NCBI GenBank assembly: GCA_021767525.1
Contig: JAASTF010000061.1
Span: 1-13,131, forward strand
Reading direction: 5' to 3'
DNA: 13,131 nt
From: Paracoccaceae bacterium
Lineage (GTDB): Bacteria > Pseudomonadota > Alphaproteobacteria > Rhodobacterales > Rhodobacteraceae
A model generated the notes under the pieces. That model did no database searches, had not been told where the DNA came from, and saw nothing but the letters and a program-made list of their open reading frames with translations. This document shows, one piece after another, positions 1 to 7,777 of the stretch (position 1 is the stretch's first letter; each line of letters opens with the position of its first letter). A program made the position numbers and the translations under genes.

Positions 1-897
1 ATGCTGGCGGCGCATCAGACGGTGCTGGAAAAGGGCAGCCCCAAGCGGATTGGGCCCTTCGCGGTGCCGAAATGCATGTCGTCCACGATCAGCGCGAACC
101 TGTCGACCGCGTTCCAGATCAAGGGCATCAATTACTCGATCACCTCGGCCTGCTCGACCAGCCTGCATTGCATCGGCAACGCGGCGGAGCAGATCATGAT
201 GGGCAAGCAGGACGTGATGTTCGCGGGCGGCGGTGAAGAGCTGGACTGGACCCTGTCGTGCCTGTTCGACGCGATGGGGGCGATGTCGTCGAAGTTCAAC
301 GACACGCCGGAGCGCGCCAGCCGCGCCTTCGACGCGGATCGCGACGGGTTCGTGATTGGCGGCGGTGGTGGCATTGTCGTTCTGGAGGATCTGGAGCACG
401 CGAAAGCGCGCGGCGCCAAGATCTATGCCGAGGTGACGGGGTTCGCCGCCACCAGCGACGGGCATGACATGGTGGCGCCCAGCGGCGAGGGCGGCGAGCG
501 GGCGATGCGCCTGGCGTTGCAGACCCTGCCCGAGGATCGCACCGTCAGCTATATCAACGCGCATGGCACCTCGACCCCCGTGGGCGATGTGGGCGAGATC
601 GAGGCGGTGCGGCGCGTCTTTGGCGAGGGCAGCACGCCGCCCGTCAGTTCCACCAAGTCGATGACCGGCCACAGCCAGGGCGCGACCGGCGCGCAGGAGG
701 CGATTTACTGCCTGCTGGCGCTGGAGCATGATTTCATCATCCCCTCGATCAATGTCGACACGCTGGACCCGGCTTTGAAGCCCCAGGAGATCGCGACATC
801 GCTGGTGGAGAATGCCGGGCTCGATTCGGTGATGACGAACTCGTTCGGCTTTGGTGGCACGAACGGGTCGATGATCCTGTCCAGATATCACGGGTAA
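1..897 (+). CDS. fabB: 3-oxoacyl-[ACP] synthase I (FabB), 5'-truncated by the window
   Basis: Condensing enzyme of type II fatty acid synthesis in the cytoplasm. It joins malonyl-ACP to an acyl-ACP, and FabB is the form needed to elongate the cis-unsaturated intermediate made by FabA. The 298 visible residues hold the complete thiolase-fold triad: Cys51 in SACSTS, His188 in NAHGTSTPVGD and His224 in TGHSQGATGA, with Lys219 just before it. The C-terminal NSFGFGGTN loop is also present. E. coli FabB has these at Cys163, His298 and His333, so about 110 N-terminal residues lie upstream of the window. The ATG at base 1 is therefore an internal Met. fabI follows after only 7 nt, so the two are almost certainly co-transcribed. 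FabF is the main alternative, but the fabI neighbour and the GGGEELDW segment favour FabB. The upstream gene is probably fabA, but it is not visible. Confidence 0.93.
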   Translation: MLAAHQTVLEKGSPKRIGPFAVPKCMSSTISANLSTAFQIKGINYSITSACSTSLHCIGNAAEQIMMGKQDVMFAGGGEELDWTLSCLFDAMGAMSSKFNDTPERASRAFDADRDGFVIGGGGGIVVLEDLEHAKARGAKIYAEVTGFAATSDGHDMVAPSGEGGERAMRLALQTLPEDRTVSYINAHGTSTPVGDVGEIEAVRRVFGEGSTPPVSSTKSMTGHSQGATGAQEAIYCLLALEHDFIIPSINVDTLDPALKPQEIATSLVENAGLDSVMTNSFGFGGTNGSMILSRYHG

Positions 898-904
898 GGT
901 GAGC

Positions 905-1696
905 ATGGGAAACACGATGGAGGGCAAGCGCGGCCTGATCATGGGGGTGGCGAACGACCGCTCCATCGCGTGGGGCATTGCCAAGGCGATGGCCGAGGCG
1001 GGGGCCGAACTGGCCTTTACCTATCAGGGCGAGGCGTTCGGCAAGCGGCTGGAGCCGCTGGCGGAAAGCGTGGGCAGCGATTTCACGGTCGATTGCGATG
1101 TGACCGATGACGCCACGCTGGACCGCGCCTTTGCCGAGCTGGGGGAGCGGTGGCCGACGATCGATTTCCTGGTTCATGCGATTGCTTATTCCGACAAGTC
1201 CGAGCTGACGGGGCGGTTCATCAACACCAGTCGCGACAATTTCAAGCACAGCCTGGATATCTCGGCCTACAGCTTCATCGAGGTGGCGCGGCGGGCCTAT
1301 CCGCTGATGCGCGAGCATGGCGGCACGATGCTGACGCTGACCTACCAGGGGTCGAACCGGGTTGTGCCGAATTACAACGTGATGGGCGTGGCGAAGGCAG
1401 CGCTGGAGGCGACGACGCGCTACCTGGCCAATGACCTGGGCCCCGATGGCATCCGCGTGAACGCGATCAGCCCCGGGCCGATGAAAACCCTGGCCGGTGC
1501 GGCCATCGGGGGCGCGCGCAAGACCTACAAGCACACCGAGGCGAACGCGCCCTTGCGGTCGAACGCGACGCTGGAGGCGGTGGGGGGCACCGCCGTCTGG
1601 CTGGCCTCGGATGCGGGTGCCTTTACCTCGGGCGAGGTGATCCACGTGGATGGCGGGTATCACGTGCTGGGCATGCCCCAGCCCGAGAACCTGTGA
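905..1696 (+). CDS. fabI: Enoyl-[ACP] reductase, NADH-dependent (FabI)
   Basis: Catalyses the last reduction of each fatty-acid elongation cycle (trans-2-enoyl-ACP to acyl-ACP). It is an atypical short-chain dehydrogenase and the target of triclosan-type inhibitors. The N-terminus carries the FabI nucleotide-binding signature GLIMGVANDRSIAWGIA. The active-site pattern is Tyr147 (in LTYQGS), Tyr157 and Lys164 (YNVMGVAK), nearly the same numbering as E. coli Tyr146/Tyr156/Lys163. NAISPGPMKTLA follows, as usual. I chose ATG 905 (263 aa; E. coli FabI has 262) because AGGTGA at 897-902 is a good ribosome-binding match. An in-frame GTG at 899 and an ATG at 917 are possible alternatives. The gene starts 7 nt after fabB and belongs to the same operon. 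Confidence 0.94.
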   Translation: MGNTMEGKRGLIMGVANDRSIAWGIAKAMAEAGAELAFTYQGEAFGKRLEPLAESVGSDFTVDCDVTDDATLDRAFAELGERWPTIDFLVHAIAYSDKSELTGRFINTSRDNFKHSLDISAYSFIEVARRAYPLMREHGGTMLTLTYQGSNRVVPNYNVMGVAKAALEATTRYLANDLGPDGIRVNAISPGPMKTLAGAAIGGARKTYKHTEANAPLRSNATLEAVGGTAVWLASDAGAFTSGEVIHVDGGYHVLGMPQPENL

Positions 1697-1703
1697 CCCA
1701 TCG

Positions 1704-1795
1704 GTGCGCGCCTGCGGCGCGCGCTGGGTATCTCGGCCCGTGCCGGGCCTCGGGGATGAGGGGCTCTGCCTCTCAAACTCCCCGGGATATTTTTG
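1704..1795 (+). other. Structured intergenic element with successive hairpins between fabI and the ymdB-like gene
   Basis: Two perfect GC stems follow one another. The first is GCGCGCC (1706-1712), loop TGC, GGCGCGC (1716-1722), extendable by a G-U and a G-C pair to 1704-1724. The second is GGCCCG (1735-1740), loop TGC, CGGGCC (1744-1749). A weaker GAGG/CCTC pairing follows, then CTCCCCGGGATATTTTTGGA at about 1778-1797. From memory, spacers ending in CCCGGGATATTTTTGG recur between genes in many Rhodobacterales genomes. I could not check this, and there is only one copy in the window. The stems could attenuate or end fab transcription, but no U-tract directly follows either GC stem, so a classical intrinsic terminator is not shown. 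Confidence 0.45.
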
Positions 1796-1811
1796 GAGAG
1801 AGGAAGCTGTC

Positions 1812-2624
1812 ATGAAGATCCTCTTCCTGGGCGATGTGATGGGCCGCGCGGGGCGCGCCGCCGTGAGCGAGCGGCTGCCGGGGCTGCGCGACGCCTGGAA
1901 GCTGGATTTCGTGATCGTGAATGGCGAGAATGCCAGCAACGGCGCCGGGCTGACCGCGGCGCATGCGAAGCTGTTGTTCGAGGCTGGCGCCGATTGCGTG
2001 ACGCTGGGCGATCACGCCTTCGACCAGAAGGACATGCTGCAGGCGATCGAGGGCGAGACGCGCATCATCCGGCCGCTGAACTATGCCAAGCAGGCGCCAG
2101 GGCGCGGCGCGCGGGTGTTCCAGGACGGGCGCGGTCGCAAGGTGCTGGTGGCGCAGGTGCTGGGGCAGGTGTTCATGAAGCGGGCTTTTGACGATCCGTT
2201 TTCGGCCATCGACGCGGTGTTGCGCGCGCATCCGTTGGGTGGCGCGGTGCAGGCCACGGTGGTCGACATGCATTGCGAGGCGACCAGCGAAAAGATGGGC
2301 ATGGGCCATTTCTGCGACGGGCGTGCCAGCCTGGTGGTGGGCACGCACACCCATGTGCCCACGGCGGATGCGCAGATCTTGCCGGGGGGCACGGCGCTGC
2401 TGTCGGATGCGGGGATGTGCGGCGATTACAACTCGGTCATCGGGATGGACAAGGCCGAGCCGATGCGCCGCTTTGTCACGGGCATGGGCAAGGGGCGATT
2501 TACCCCCGCACTGGGCGAGGCGACCCTGTCGGGCGTCTATATCGAAACCGACGACAAGACCGGCCGCGCCACGCGGATCGAGATGGTGCGCCAGGGCGGG
2601 CATCTGCCGCAGGCCGGCCCGTGA
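1812..2624 (+). CDS. YmdB-type metallophosphoesterase (TIGR00282 family)
   Basis: A 270-residue cytosolic calcineurin-like phosphoesterase matching the YmdB family (about 265 aa). B. subtilis YmdB hydrolyses 2',3'-cyclic nucleotides and influences biofilm and motility decisions; the role in alphaproteobacteria is not established. Visible metal-site residues are Asp8 (FLGDVMG), Glu39-Asn40 (NGENASNG), Asp67-His68 (TLGDHAFDQ), His154 (DMHCEATSEK), and His179 and His181 (GTHTHVPTAD). The family position 67 is normally Asn; here it is Asp. ATG 1812 is preceded by GAGAGAGGA about 8 nt upstream. The open frame reaches back into fabI, but only the part from MKILFLGDVMG is family-like. The next gene's GTG start overlaps the stop codon (GTGA), implying translational coupling. 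Confidence 0.88.
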   Translation: MKILFLGDVMGRAGRAAVSERLPGLRDAWKLDFVIVNGENASNGAGLTAAHAKLLFEAGADCVTLGDHAFDQKDMLQAIEGETRIIRPLNYAKQAPGRGARVFQDGRGRKVLVAQVLGQVFMKRAFDDPFSAIDAVLRAHPLGGAVQATVVDMHCEATSEKMGMGHFCDGRASLVVGTHTHVPTADAQILPGGTALLSDAGMCGDYNSVIGMDKAEPMRRFVTGMGKGRFTPALGEATLSGVYIETDDKTGRATRIEMVRQGGHLPQAGP

Positions 2625-3553
2625 GCCGGAGGGAATGGGCGGGGCTGTTCGCCGCGCTGGTGGTGATCGGCGCGGGCTGGGGCCTGACCGGTCCGTTGAG
2701 CAAAATCGCGGTCAGCACCGGGTACGGGCCGCTGGGGCTGATTTTCTGGCAATTGGTCATTTCCGCCGCCGTGCTGGGGGCGCTGTGCCTGGCGACGGGC
2801 CGGGCGCTGCGGGTGCGGCGCGGGGCGCTGGCCTGGGCGCTGGTCATCGCGCTGACCGGCACGCTGGTGCCGAACAGTGCCAGCTATGCCGCCTATGCCC
2901 AGCTGCCGGCCGGTGTCATGTCGATCCTTTTGTCCCTGGTGCCGATGATGGCCTTTCCCATTGCGCTGGCGCTGGGGGTCGACCGGTTCAGCCATCAGCG
3001 CCTTCTGGGCCTGGCGCTGGGGTTGGCAGCGGTCTGGCTGTTGGTCGGACCCGACGCCAGCCTGCCCGATCCGGGCATGGCGCTGTTCATCCCGCTGGGG
3101 CTGATCGCGCCGCTTTGTTATGCGTTCGAGGGCAACATGGTGGCGCGCTGGGGCACCGCGGGGCTGGACCCGTTGCAGTTGTTGTTCTGGGCCTCGGCGC
3201 TGGGGACGGTGCTGGCGCTGCCGCTGGCCGTTCTGTCGGGCCAGTGGATCGCGCCGCGCTGGCCATTGGGCGCGCCGGAATGGGCGCTTGTCGCGTCGTC
3301 GCTGATCCATGCGGCCGTATACACCGGGTATGTCTGGCTGGTTGGGCGGGCCGGGTCGGTCTTTGCGGTGCAGGTCAGTTACCTGGTCACCGGCTTTGGC
3401 ATGATCTGGGCGATGTGGATTTTGGGCGAGCGCTATTCGCCGTTCATATGGGCGGCGCTGGCGCTGATGTTGCTGGGGCTGTTCCTGGTGCAGCCGCGGC
3501 GTTCTGGCCCTCTTGCCCCGGGTGGGGGCATCGGCGAAACTGGCACGCGGTAA
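2621..3553 (+). CDS. EamA/DMT-superfamily transporter
   Basis: A 310-residue inner-membrane protein of the drug/metabolite transporter superfamily. It has about ten hydrophobic segments in two EamA repeats (roughly residues 7-140 and 150-295) and a short polar C-terminal tail. The first repeat opens with the GWGLTGPLSKIAV helix and the second with LCYAFEGNMVARWG. Members export or take up small metabolites, and the substrate cannot be read from sequence. The start is the GTG at 2621, which overlaps the ymdB-like stop by 4 nt (GTGA), a classical translational-coupling junction. Earlier in-frame ATGs lie inside the upstream gene. The stop is 27 nt before the following permease, so ymdB-like, EamA and SLC13 probably form one + strand operon. 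Confidence 0.85.
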   Translation: MSRREWAGLFAALVVIGAGWGLTGPLSKIAVSTGYGPLGLIFWQLVISAAVLGALCLATGRALRVRRGALAWALVIALTGTLVPNSASYAAYAQLPAGVMSILLSLVPMMAFPIALALGVDRFSHQRLLGLALGLAAVWLLVGPDASLPDPGMALFIPLGLIAPLCYAFEGNMVARWGTAGLDPLQLLFWASALGTVLALPLAVLSGQWIAPRWPLGAPEWALVASSLIHAAVYTGYVWLVGRAGSVFAVQVSYLVTGFGMIWAMWILGERYSPFIWAALALMLLGLFLVQPRRSGPLAPGGGIGETGTR

Positions 3554-3580
3554 GGCGCGGGCGGCACGGGGAGCGCGGCG

Positions 3581-5359
3581 ATGGAGCTATTTCAGTTTTC
3601 CCAGACGGCCCAGGCGGTTCTGGCGCTGGGCACCGTGCTGGCGATGTTCGTGCTGTTCGTCAAGGAATGGTATCCGACCGAGGTCGTGGCGATCGGGGGC
3701 GCGGCCCTGATGCTGGTGCTGGGCCTTGTGCCCTATGACAGTGCGCTGGCGGTGCTATCGAACCCCGCGCCCTGGACCATCGCCACGATGTTCATCGTGA
3801 TGGGGGCGCTGGTGCGCACCGGGGCGCTGGATGCCTTTACCGCTTATGCCGACCGGCATGCCCAAAGCAATCCGCGCCTTGCCATCGCCATGCTGATCGC
3901 CTTTGTCATCGTCGCCTCGGCCATCATGAACAACACGCCAGTGGTGGTGGTGATGATCCCGGTCTTCGTGCAACTGGCGCGCACGCTGGACCAGTCGGCC
4001 AGCAAGTTCCTGATCCCGTTGAGTTACGCGGCGATCATGGGGGGCACGCTGACGCTGATCGGGACCTCGACCAACCTGTTGGTGGACGGCGTCGCGCGGG
4101 CCAACGGGTTGCAGGCGTTTTCGATTTTCGAAGTCACGCCATTGGCCATCGTGCTGGTGATCTGGGGCATGATCTATCTGAGCGTGATCGGCCCGCTTTT
4201 GCTGCCCGAACGTGACAGCATGGCCACCATGCTGTCGGACCGGTCGAAGATGAAATTCTTTACCGAGGCGGTCATCCCCCCCGACAGCGACCTGATCGGG
4301 CGCGAGGTGACGGGCGTGCAGTTGTTCAAGCGCGAGGGCGTGCGCCTGATCGACGTGATTCGCGGCGACCAGTCGCTGCGGCGCAACCTTCAGGGCGTGA
4401 CGTTGGAGGTGGGCGACCGCGTGGTGTTGCGCACCCAGATGACCGAGCTGCTAAGCCTGCAGCGCAACAAAAGCCTGAAACGCGTCGACCAGATCAGCGC
4501 GGTGGAAACCACCACGGTCGAGGTGCTGATCACCCCGGGCGCCAAGATGGTGGGGCGGCGGCTGGGTGCGCTGCGTCTGCGGCGGCGGTTCGGGGTCTAT
4601 CCGCTGGCGGTGCATCGGCGGAACCAGAATATCGGCCGGCAACTGGACGAGCTGGTGGTGCGCGTGGGCGACACGCTGCTTTTGGAGGGCGCCCCCGAGG
4701 ACATCCAGCGCCTGGCGCAGGAAATGGACCTGGTGGATGTCAGCCACCCCTCGGCGCGGGCTTTCCGGCGCGGTCATGCGCCGCTGGCGGTGGCGGCGCT
4801 GGTGGGCGTGGTGGCGCTGGCGGGTCTGGGCGTGGCGCCGCTGTTGCCGTTGGCGGTGATCGCGGTGGCCATCGTGCTGCTGACCCGCTGCATCGACGCG
4901 GACGAGGCGTTTTCCTTTGTCGATGGTCGCCTGCTGGCGTTGATTTTCGCCATGCTGGCCATCGGCGCGGCGTTGGAGCATACCGGCGCCGTGGCGCTGA
5001 TCGTGAACGCCATCGCGCCGGGCCTGTCGGCGCTGCCGCCCTTCCTGATCGTCTGGGCGATCTACCTGCTGACCAGCGTTCTGACCGAGATGGTCAGCAA
5101 CAACGCGGTGGCGGTGGTGATCACGCCCATCGCCATTGGCCTGGCGCAGGCGATGGGGGTTGATCCGCGGCCCCTCGTGGTGGCGGTGATGGTCGCGGCC
5201 AGCTGCAGTTTCGCCACGCCCATCGGCTATCAGACGAATATGCTGGTCTATGGGCCGGGGGGCTACAAGTTCACCGATTTCCTGCGCGTGGGCGTGCCGC
5301 TGAACCTGAGCATGGGGGTGTTGGCCTCGGCGTTGATCCCGTTCTTCTTTCCGTTCTGA
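3581..5359 (+). CDS. SLC13-family (DASS/ion-transporter type) permease with two RCK_C domains
   Basis: A 592-residue inner-membrane permease with the two-fold layout of the SLC13/ArsB-like transporter group. Each half ends in a substrate/ion-binding signature: Asn117-Asn118-Thr-Pro and GTSTN (161-165) in the first half, Ser506-Asn507-Asn508 and TPIGYQTN (546-553) in the second. Between the halves, two soluble RCK_C/TrkA-C domains (about 229-300 and 310-390) form a cytoplasmic insert, as in SLC13 proteins annotated for sulfate or organic anion uptake. The substrate is unknown; sulfate, dicarboxylate or another anion are equally open. The start ATG has GGGGAG at about 3568-3573. Its 3' end faces a permease of the same architecture on the other strand, 6 nt away. 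Confidence 0.86.
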   Translation: MELFQFSQTAQAVLALGTVLAMFVLFVKEWYPTEVVAIGGAALMLVLGLVPYDSALAVLSNPAPWTIATMFIVMGALVRTGALDAFTAYADRHAQSNPRLAIAMLIAFVIVASAIMNNTPVVVVMIPVFVQLARTLDQSASKFLIPLSYAAIMGGTLTLIGTSTNLLVDGVARANGLQAFSIFEVTPLAIVLVIWGMIYLSVIGPLLLPERDSMATMLSDRSKMKFFTEAVIPPDSDLIGREVTGVQLFKREGVRLIDVIRGDQSLRRNLQGVTLEVGDRVVLRTQMTELLSLQRNKSLKRVDQISAVETTTVEVLITPGAKMVGRRLGALRLRRRFGVYPLAVHRRNQNIGRQLDELVVRVGDTLLLEGAPEDIQRLAQEMDLVDVSHPSARAFRRGHAPLAVAALVGVVALAGLGVAPLLPLAVIAVAIVLLTRCIDADEAFSFVDGRLLALIFAMLAIGAALEHTGAVALIVNAIAPGLSALPPFLIVWAIYLLTSVLTEMVSNNAVAVVITPIAIGLAQAMGVDPRPLVVAVMVAASCSFATPIGYQTNMLVYGPGGYKFTDFLRVGVPLNLSMGVLASALIPFFFPF

Positions 5360-5381
5360 CGCCGCTTAAAGCGGCCAGAAC
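5353..5381. terminator. Hairpin across the junction of the two convergent permease genes
   Basis: GTTCTG (5353-5358), an AC bulge, GCCGCT (5361-5366), loop TAA (5367-5369), AGCGGC (5370-5375) and CAGAAC (5376-5381) give a 12-bp stem interrupted by one 2-nt bulge. It contains the last codons and stop codons of both convergent genes (TGA 5357-5359 on the + strand; TAA read from 5368-5366 on the - strand). No run of U follows on either strand, so its role as a bidirectional terminator or transcript-end stabiliser is inferred from position and symmetry. Confidence 0.5.
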
Positions 5382-7138
5382 AGGAGGATCAGCGGCACCG
5401 ACACGGCGATCACGATGATTTCCAGCGGCAGGCCCATGCGCCAATAGTCGCCAAAGCGATAGCCGCCGGGGCCCAGCACCAGCGTGTTGTTCTTGTGCCC
5501 GATGGGCGTCAGGAACGCGCAGCTGGCCGCCACCGCCACCGCCATCAGGAAGGGGTCGGGCGAGACGCCCAGGGATTGCGCCATCTGGATGCCGACGGGC
5601 GCGGCCACGATGGCCGTGGCCGTGTTGTTCAACACGTCCGACAGGGTCATGGTGACGACCATCAGCACCGTCAGGATGGCCCATGCGGGCCAGCCGTCGG
5701 TCAGGCCCACCAGCCCGCCGGCGATCAGGGCGGTGCCGCCTGCCTCTTCCAGCGCGGCGCCCAGTGGGATCATCGAGCCCAGCAGAACGATCACCGGCCA
5801 TTCGATGCTGTCGTAAAGCTCGGCCAGCGGCACGATGCGCAACAGCGCATAGCCCACCACCACGATCCCCAGCGCGATGGGCAGATACAACAAGCCGAAG
5901 CTGGCCAGCGCCACGGCGCCCGCGAAAAGGCCGATGGCGGCCCAGGTCTTGCTGTCCTCGGTCACGGCAAGGCCGCGATTGGCCAAAGGCAGACAGCCCA
6001 GCCAGTCGATCACCTCGGCGCTGCGATCGCGCGGGACCAGCACCAGCAGGATGTCGCCCTGTTTGATCGTGGTTTTGCGCACCTGGCTGGTGATCCGCTT
6101 GCCCTGGCGCGAAATGCCCAGCAGAACCGCGCGCTGCCGCCAGGCCAGCCCCACCGATTGCGCCGTCTTGCCGGCGATGCGGGCGTCTGCGGGCACCACC
6201 AGTTCCAGCAGGTCCAGCCCCTCGCCATCGGCGCGCAGCTGTTCCTCGCGCGATTTGTCGGAAAAGGCGAGGTTCATGGCGCTGCGAAACTCGTCCAGCG
6301 CGTCGGGCGCGGCCTCGATCACCAGCGCGTCCTCGGCGCGCAATTCGGTGTTGCGGGCGCTGCCATACAGGCGCTTGCCGTCGCGCGCCAGGCCGATGAT
6401 CGCCACATCGGCCTTTTCGGCCTCGTCTATCAACTCGGCCACGCGGCGGCCCACCAGGTCCGACCCCTCGGGCACGGTCAGCTCGGCGATGTAGGGGGCG
6501 AAATCGCTGGCGTGGGCGATCGCATCCTCGCGCTGGGGAATCAGCCGCCAGCCGATGGTGGCCACAAAGATCAGCCCCATCAATGCCGTCAGTGCGCCCA
6601 CCGGGGCGAAATCGAACATGCGGAACGGCTCGCCCAGCCTGTCGCCGCGGATAGAGGCGATGATGATATTGGGTGGCGTGCCGATCAGCGTGGCCATGCC
6701 CCCCAGGATGGTGGCAAAGGACAGCGGCATCAGCGACATCGAGGGGCTGCGCCCGGCCTTGCGGGCGGTCTGAATATCCACCGGCATCAGCAGCGCCAGT
6801 GCCGCCACGTTGTTCATGAAGGCCGACAGCACACCGCCCACCGTGCCGATGATGGTGATATGGCGGCCAAGGCTGCGCGAACTGTCGACCAGCGTGCGGG
6901 TGATCAGGCCCACCGCGCCCGAGCGCATCAGCCCGGTGGACACGACCAGCACCAGCGCCACCACCAGCGTGGCCGGGTGGCCAAACCCGGAAAACGCCTG
7001 ATCGGTGGGCACCACACCCAGGACGACCCCGATCAGAAGGGCGGAAAACGCAACGATATCATAGCGTAAGCGCCCCCATATCAGCATGGCAAAGACGCCG
7101 GCGAATAGGGCGAAAAGGATGATCTGGTCTTGGGTCAT
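5366..7138 (-). CDS. SLC13-family permease with two RCK_C domains, downstream of bchEJ
   Basis: A 590-residue inner-membrane permease of the same architecture as the facing gene: membrane half, two soluble RCK_C/TrkA-C domains (about 220-295 and 313-385), then a second membrane half. Signatures are Asn109-Asn110 (AFMNNVAALALLMPV), GTPPN (153-157), a DVLNNTATAIV segment in the second half, and TPIGHKNNTLVLGPGGYRF near the C-terminus. GTPPN replaces the GTSTN of its neighbour, so the two are diverged paralogues rather than a recent duplication and may differ in substrate. The ATG at 7138 has no recognisable Shine-Dalgarno sequence and lies 42 nt after the bchJ stop. With no terminator seen in that gap, it could be the third gene of the bchE-bchJ transcript. 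The substrate is not predictable; sulfate or carboxylates are possible. Confidence 0.86.
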   Translation of the reverse strand: MTQDQIILFALFAGVFAMLIWGRLRYDIVAFSALLIGVVLGVVPTDQAFSGFGHPATLVVALVLVVSTGLMRSGAVGLITRTLVDSSRSLGRHITIIGTVGGVLSAFMNNVAALALLMPVDIQTARKAGRSPSMSLMPLSFATILGGMATLIGTPPNIIIASIRGDRLGEPFRMFDFAPVGALTALMGLIFVATIGWRLIPQREDAIAHASDFAPYIAELTVPEGSDLVGRRVAELIDEAEKADVAIIGLARDGKRLYGSARNTELRAEDALVIEAAPDALDEFRSAMNLAFSDKSREEQLRADGEGLDLLELVVPADARIAGKTAQSVGLAWRQRAVLLGISRQGKRITSQVRKTTIKQGDILLVLVPRDRSAEVIDWLGCLPLANRGLAVTEDSKTWAAIGLFAGAVALASFGLLYLPIALGIVVVGYALLRIVPLAELYDSIEWPVIVLLGSMIPLGAALEEAGGTALIAGGLVGLTDGWPAWAILTVLMVVTMTLSDVLNNTATAIVAAPVGIQMAQSLGVSPDPFLMAVAVAASCAFLTPIGHKNNTLVLGPGGYRFGDYWRMGLPLEIIVIAVSVPLILLFWPL

Positions 7139-7180
7139 AGCGCAGGTGTAGACCGTTTGACCCGGCTCGTCACGGGGGGG

Positions 7181-7777
7181 CTATCGCCAGCGCAGCTCGA
7201 ACCGGCAGGCGGCATGGCCCATGGCGCAGCAGGTGGTTTCGCGCGCGCGGGCCTTTGGATGCACCAGCGTGGCGAACAGCCGCTCGAACACGGCGGCATG
7301 CCAGTCGCAGATCGGGCGCGGGCGCAATTCGCCGCGCACCACGGGGTTGTCGGTGATCTCGAACACCGTGGGGTGGCCGGGATGGGCGGTCAGCGCGCCG
7401 GTGCCGCAGAATGTCCAGGCATGGGCGGTGATCGCCCGGGTCAGCATCCGCGCCGCCAAGGGCGCGGGCAGGGCGCGCAACACCATGCGTGCCGGGGCAG
7501 GGATGCGATTGGCCAGGATATAGTCGCCCGTGGCCAGACCCGCCGCGCGCGCCATTGCACGCGCCTGGGCCGGGTGGCGCAGGCGCATATCTTGGTGAAT
7601 GGCGGCAACCAGCCCCTCGTCGATCATGGCGCTGCCATCCGGCACCGCCATCAGCCCGTGCGCCGCGAACAGATCGCGCCGCGCCGCTTCGCCCACCATG
7701 CGGTCAAGCACCGGTGCCAGCTGCATCAGCGCATTGGGGCCGATCCGGCCCCCGGAGAGGCCGGCATGATCAAGCAT
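7181..7777 (-). CDS. bchJ: Bacteriochlorophyll biosynthesis protein BchJ (V4R domain)
   Basis: A 198-residue soluble protein matching BchJ. The C-terminal V4R (4-vinyl reductase) domain ends in the characteristic Cys-Cys-x-x-Gly-His-x-x-Cys-Arg-Phe-Glu-Leu pattern (CCAMGHAACRFEL, last 16 residues). The middle segment with ATGDYILANRIP and AHAWTFCGTG is also BchJ-like. BchJ was first proposed to be the divinyl (8-vinyl) reductase of bacteriochlorophyll synthesis. Later work assigned that activity to BciA/BciB and suggested that BchJ helps deliver or bind Mg-tetrapyrrole intermediates. I chose ATG 7777 because AAGGAA lies about 8 nt upstream and it overlaps the bchE stop by 8 nt, implying coupled translation. 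An in-frame ATG at 7822 would give 213 aa but lies wholly inside bchE. bchE-bchJ adjacency is the known arrangement in Rhodobacter photosynthesis clusters. Confidence 0.85.
   Translation of the reverse strand: MLDHAGLSGGRIGPNALMQLAPVLDRMVGEAARRDLFAAHGLMAVPDGSAMIDEGLVAAIHQDMRLRHPAQARAMARAAGLATGDYILANRIPAPARMVLRALPAPLAARMLTRAITAHAWTFCGTGALTAHPGHPTVFEITDNPVVRGELRPRPICDWHAAVFERLFATLVHPKARARETTCCAMGHAACRFELRWR

Noticed and set aside
749..1939. 396-codon open frame on the - strand across fabB, fabI and the spacer
   Set aside because: Arg/His/Pro/Gln-rich composition and overlap with two well-supported genes mark it as a shadow.
2188..3738. 516-codon + strand frame overlapping the ymdB-like, EamA and permease genes
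   Set aside because: Crosses three recognised genes in a different frame, with low-complexity Ala/Gly/Arg content.
5495..7069. 524-codon open frame on the + strand opposite the bchJ-side permease
   Set aside because: The product is rich in His, Gln, Arg and Asp with no family motif and mirrors the codon bias of the permease on the other strand. It is a high-GC shadow frame.
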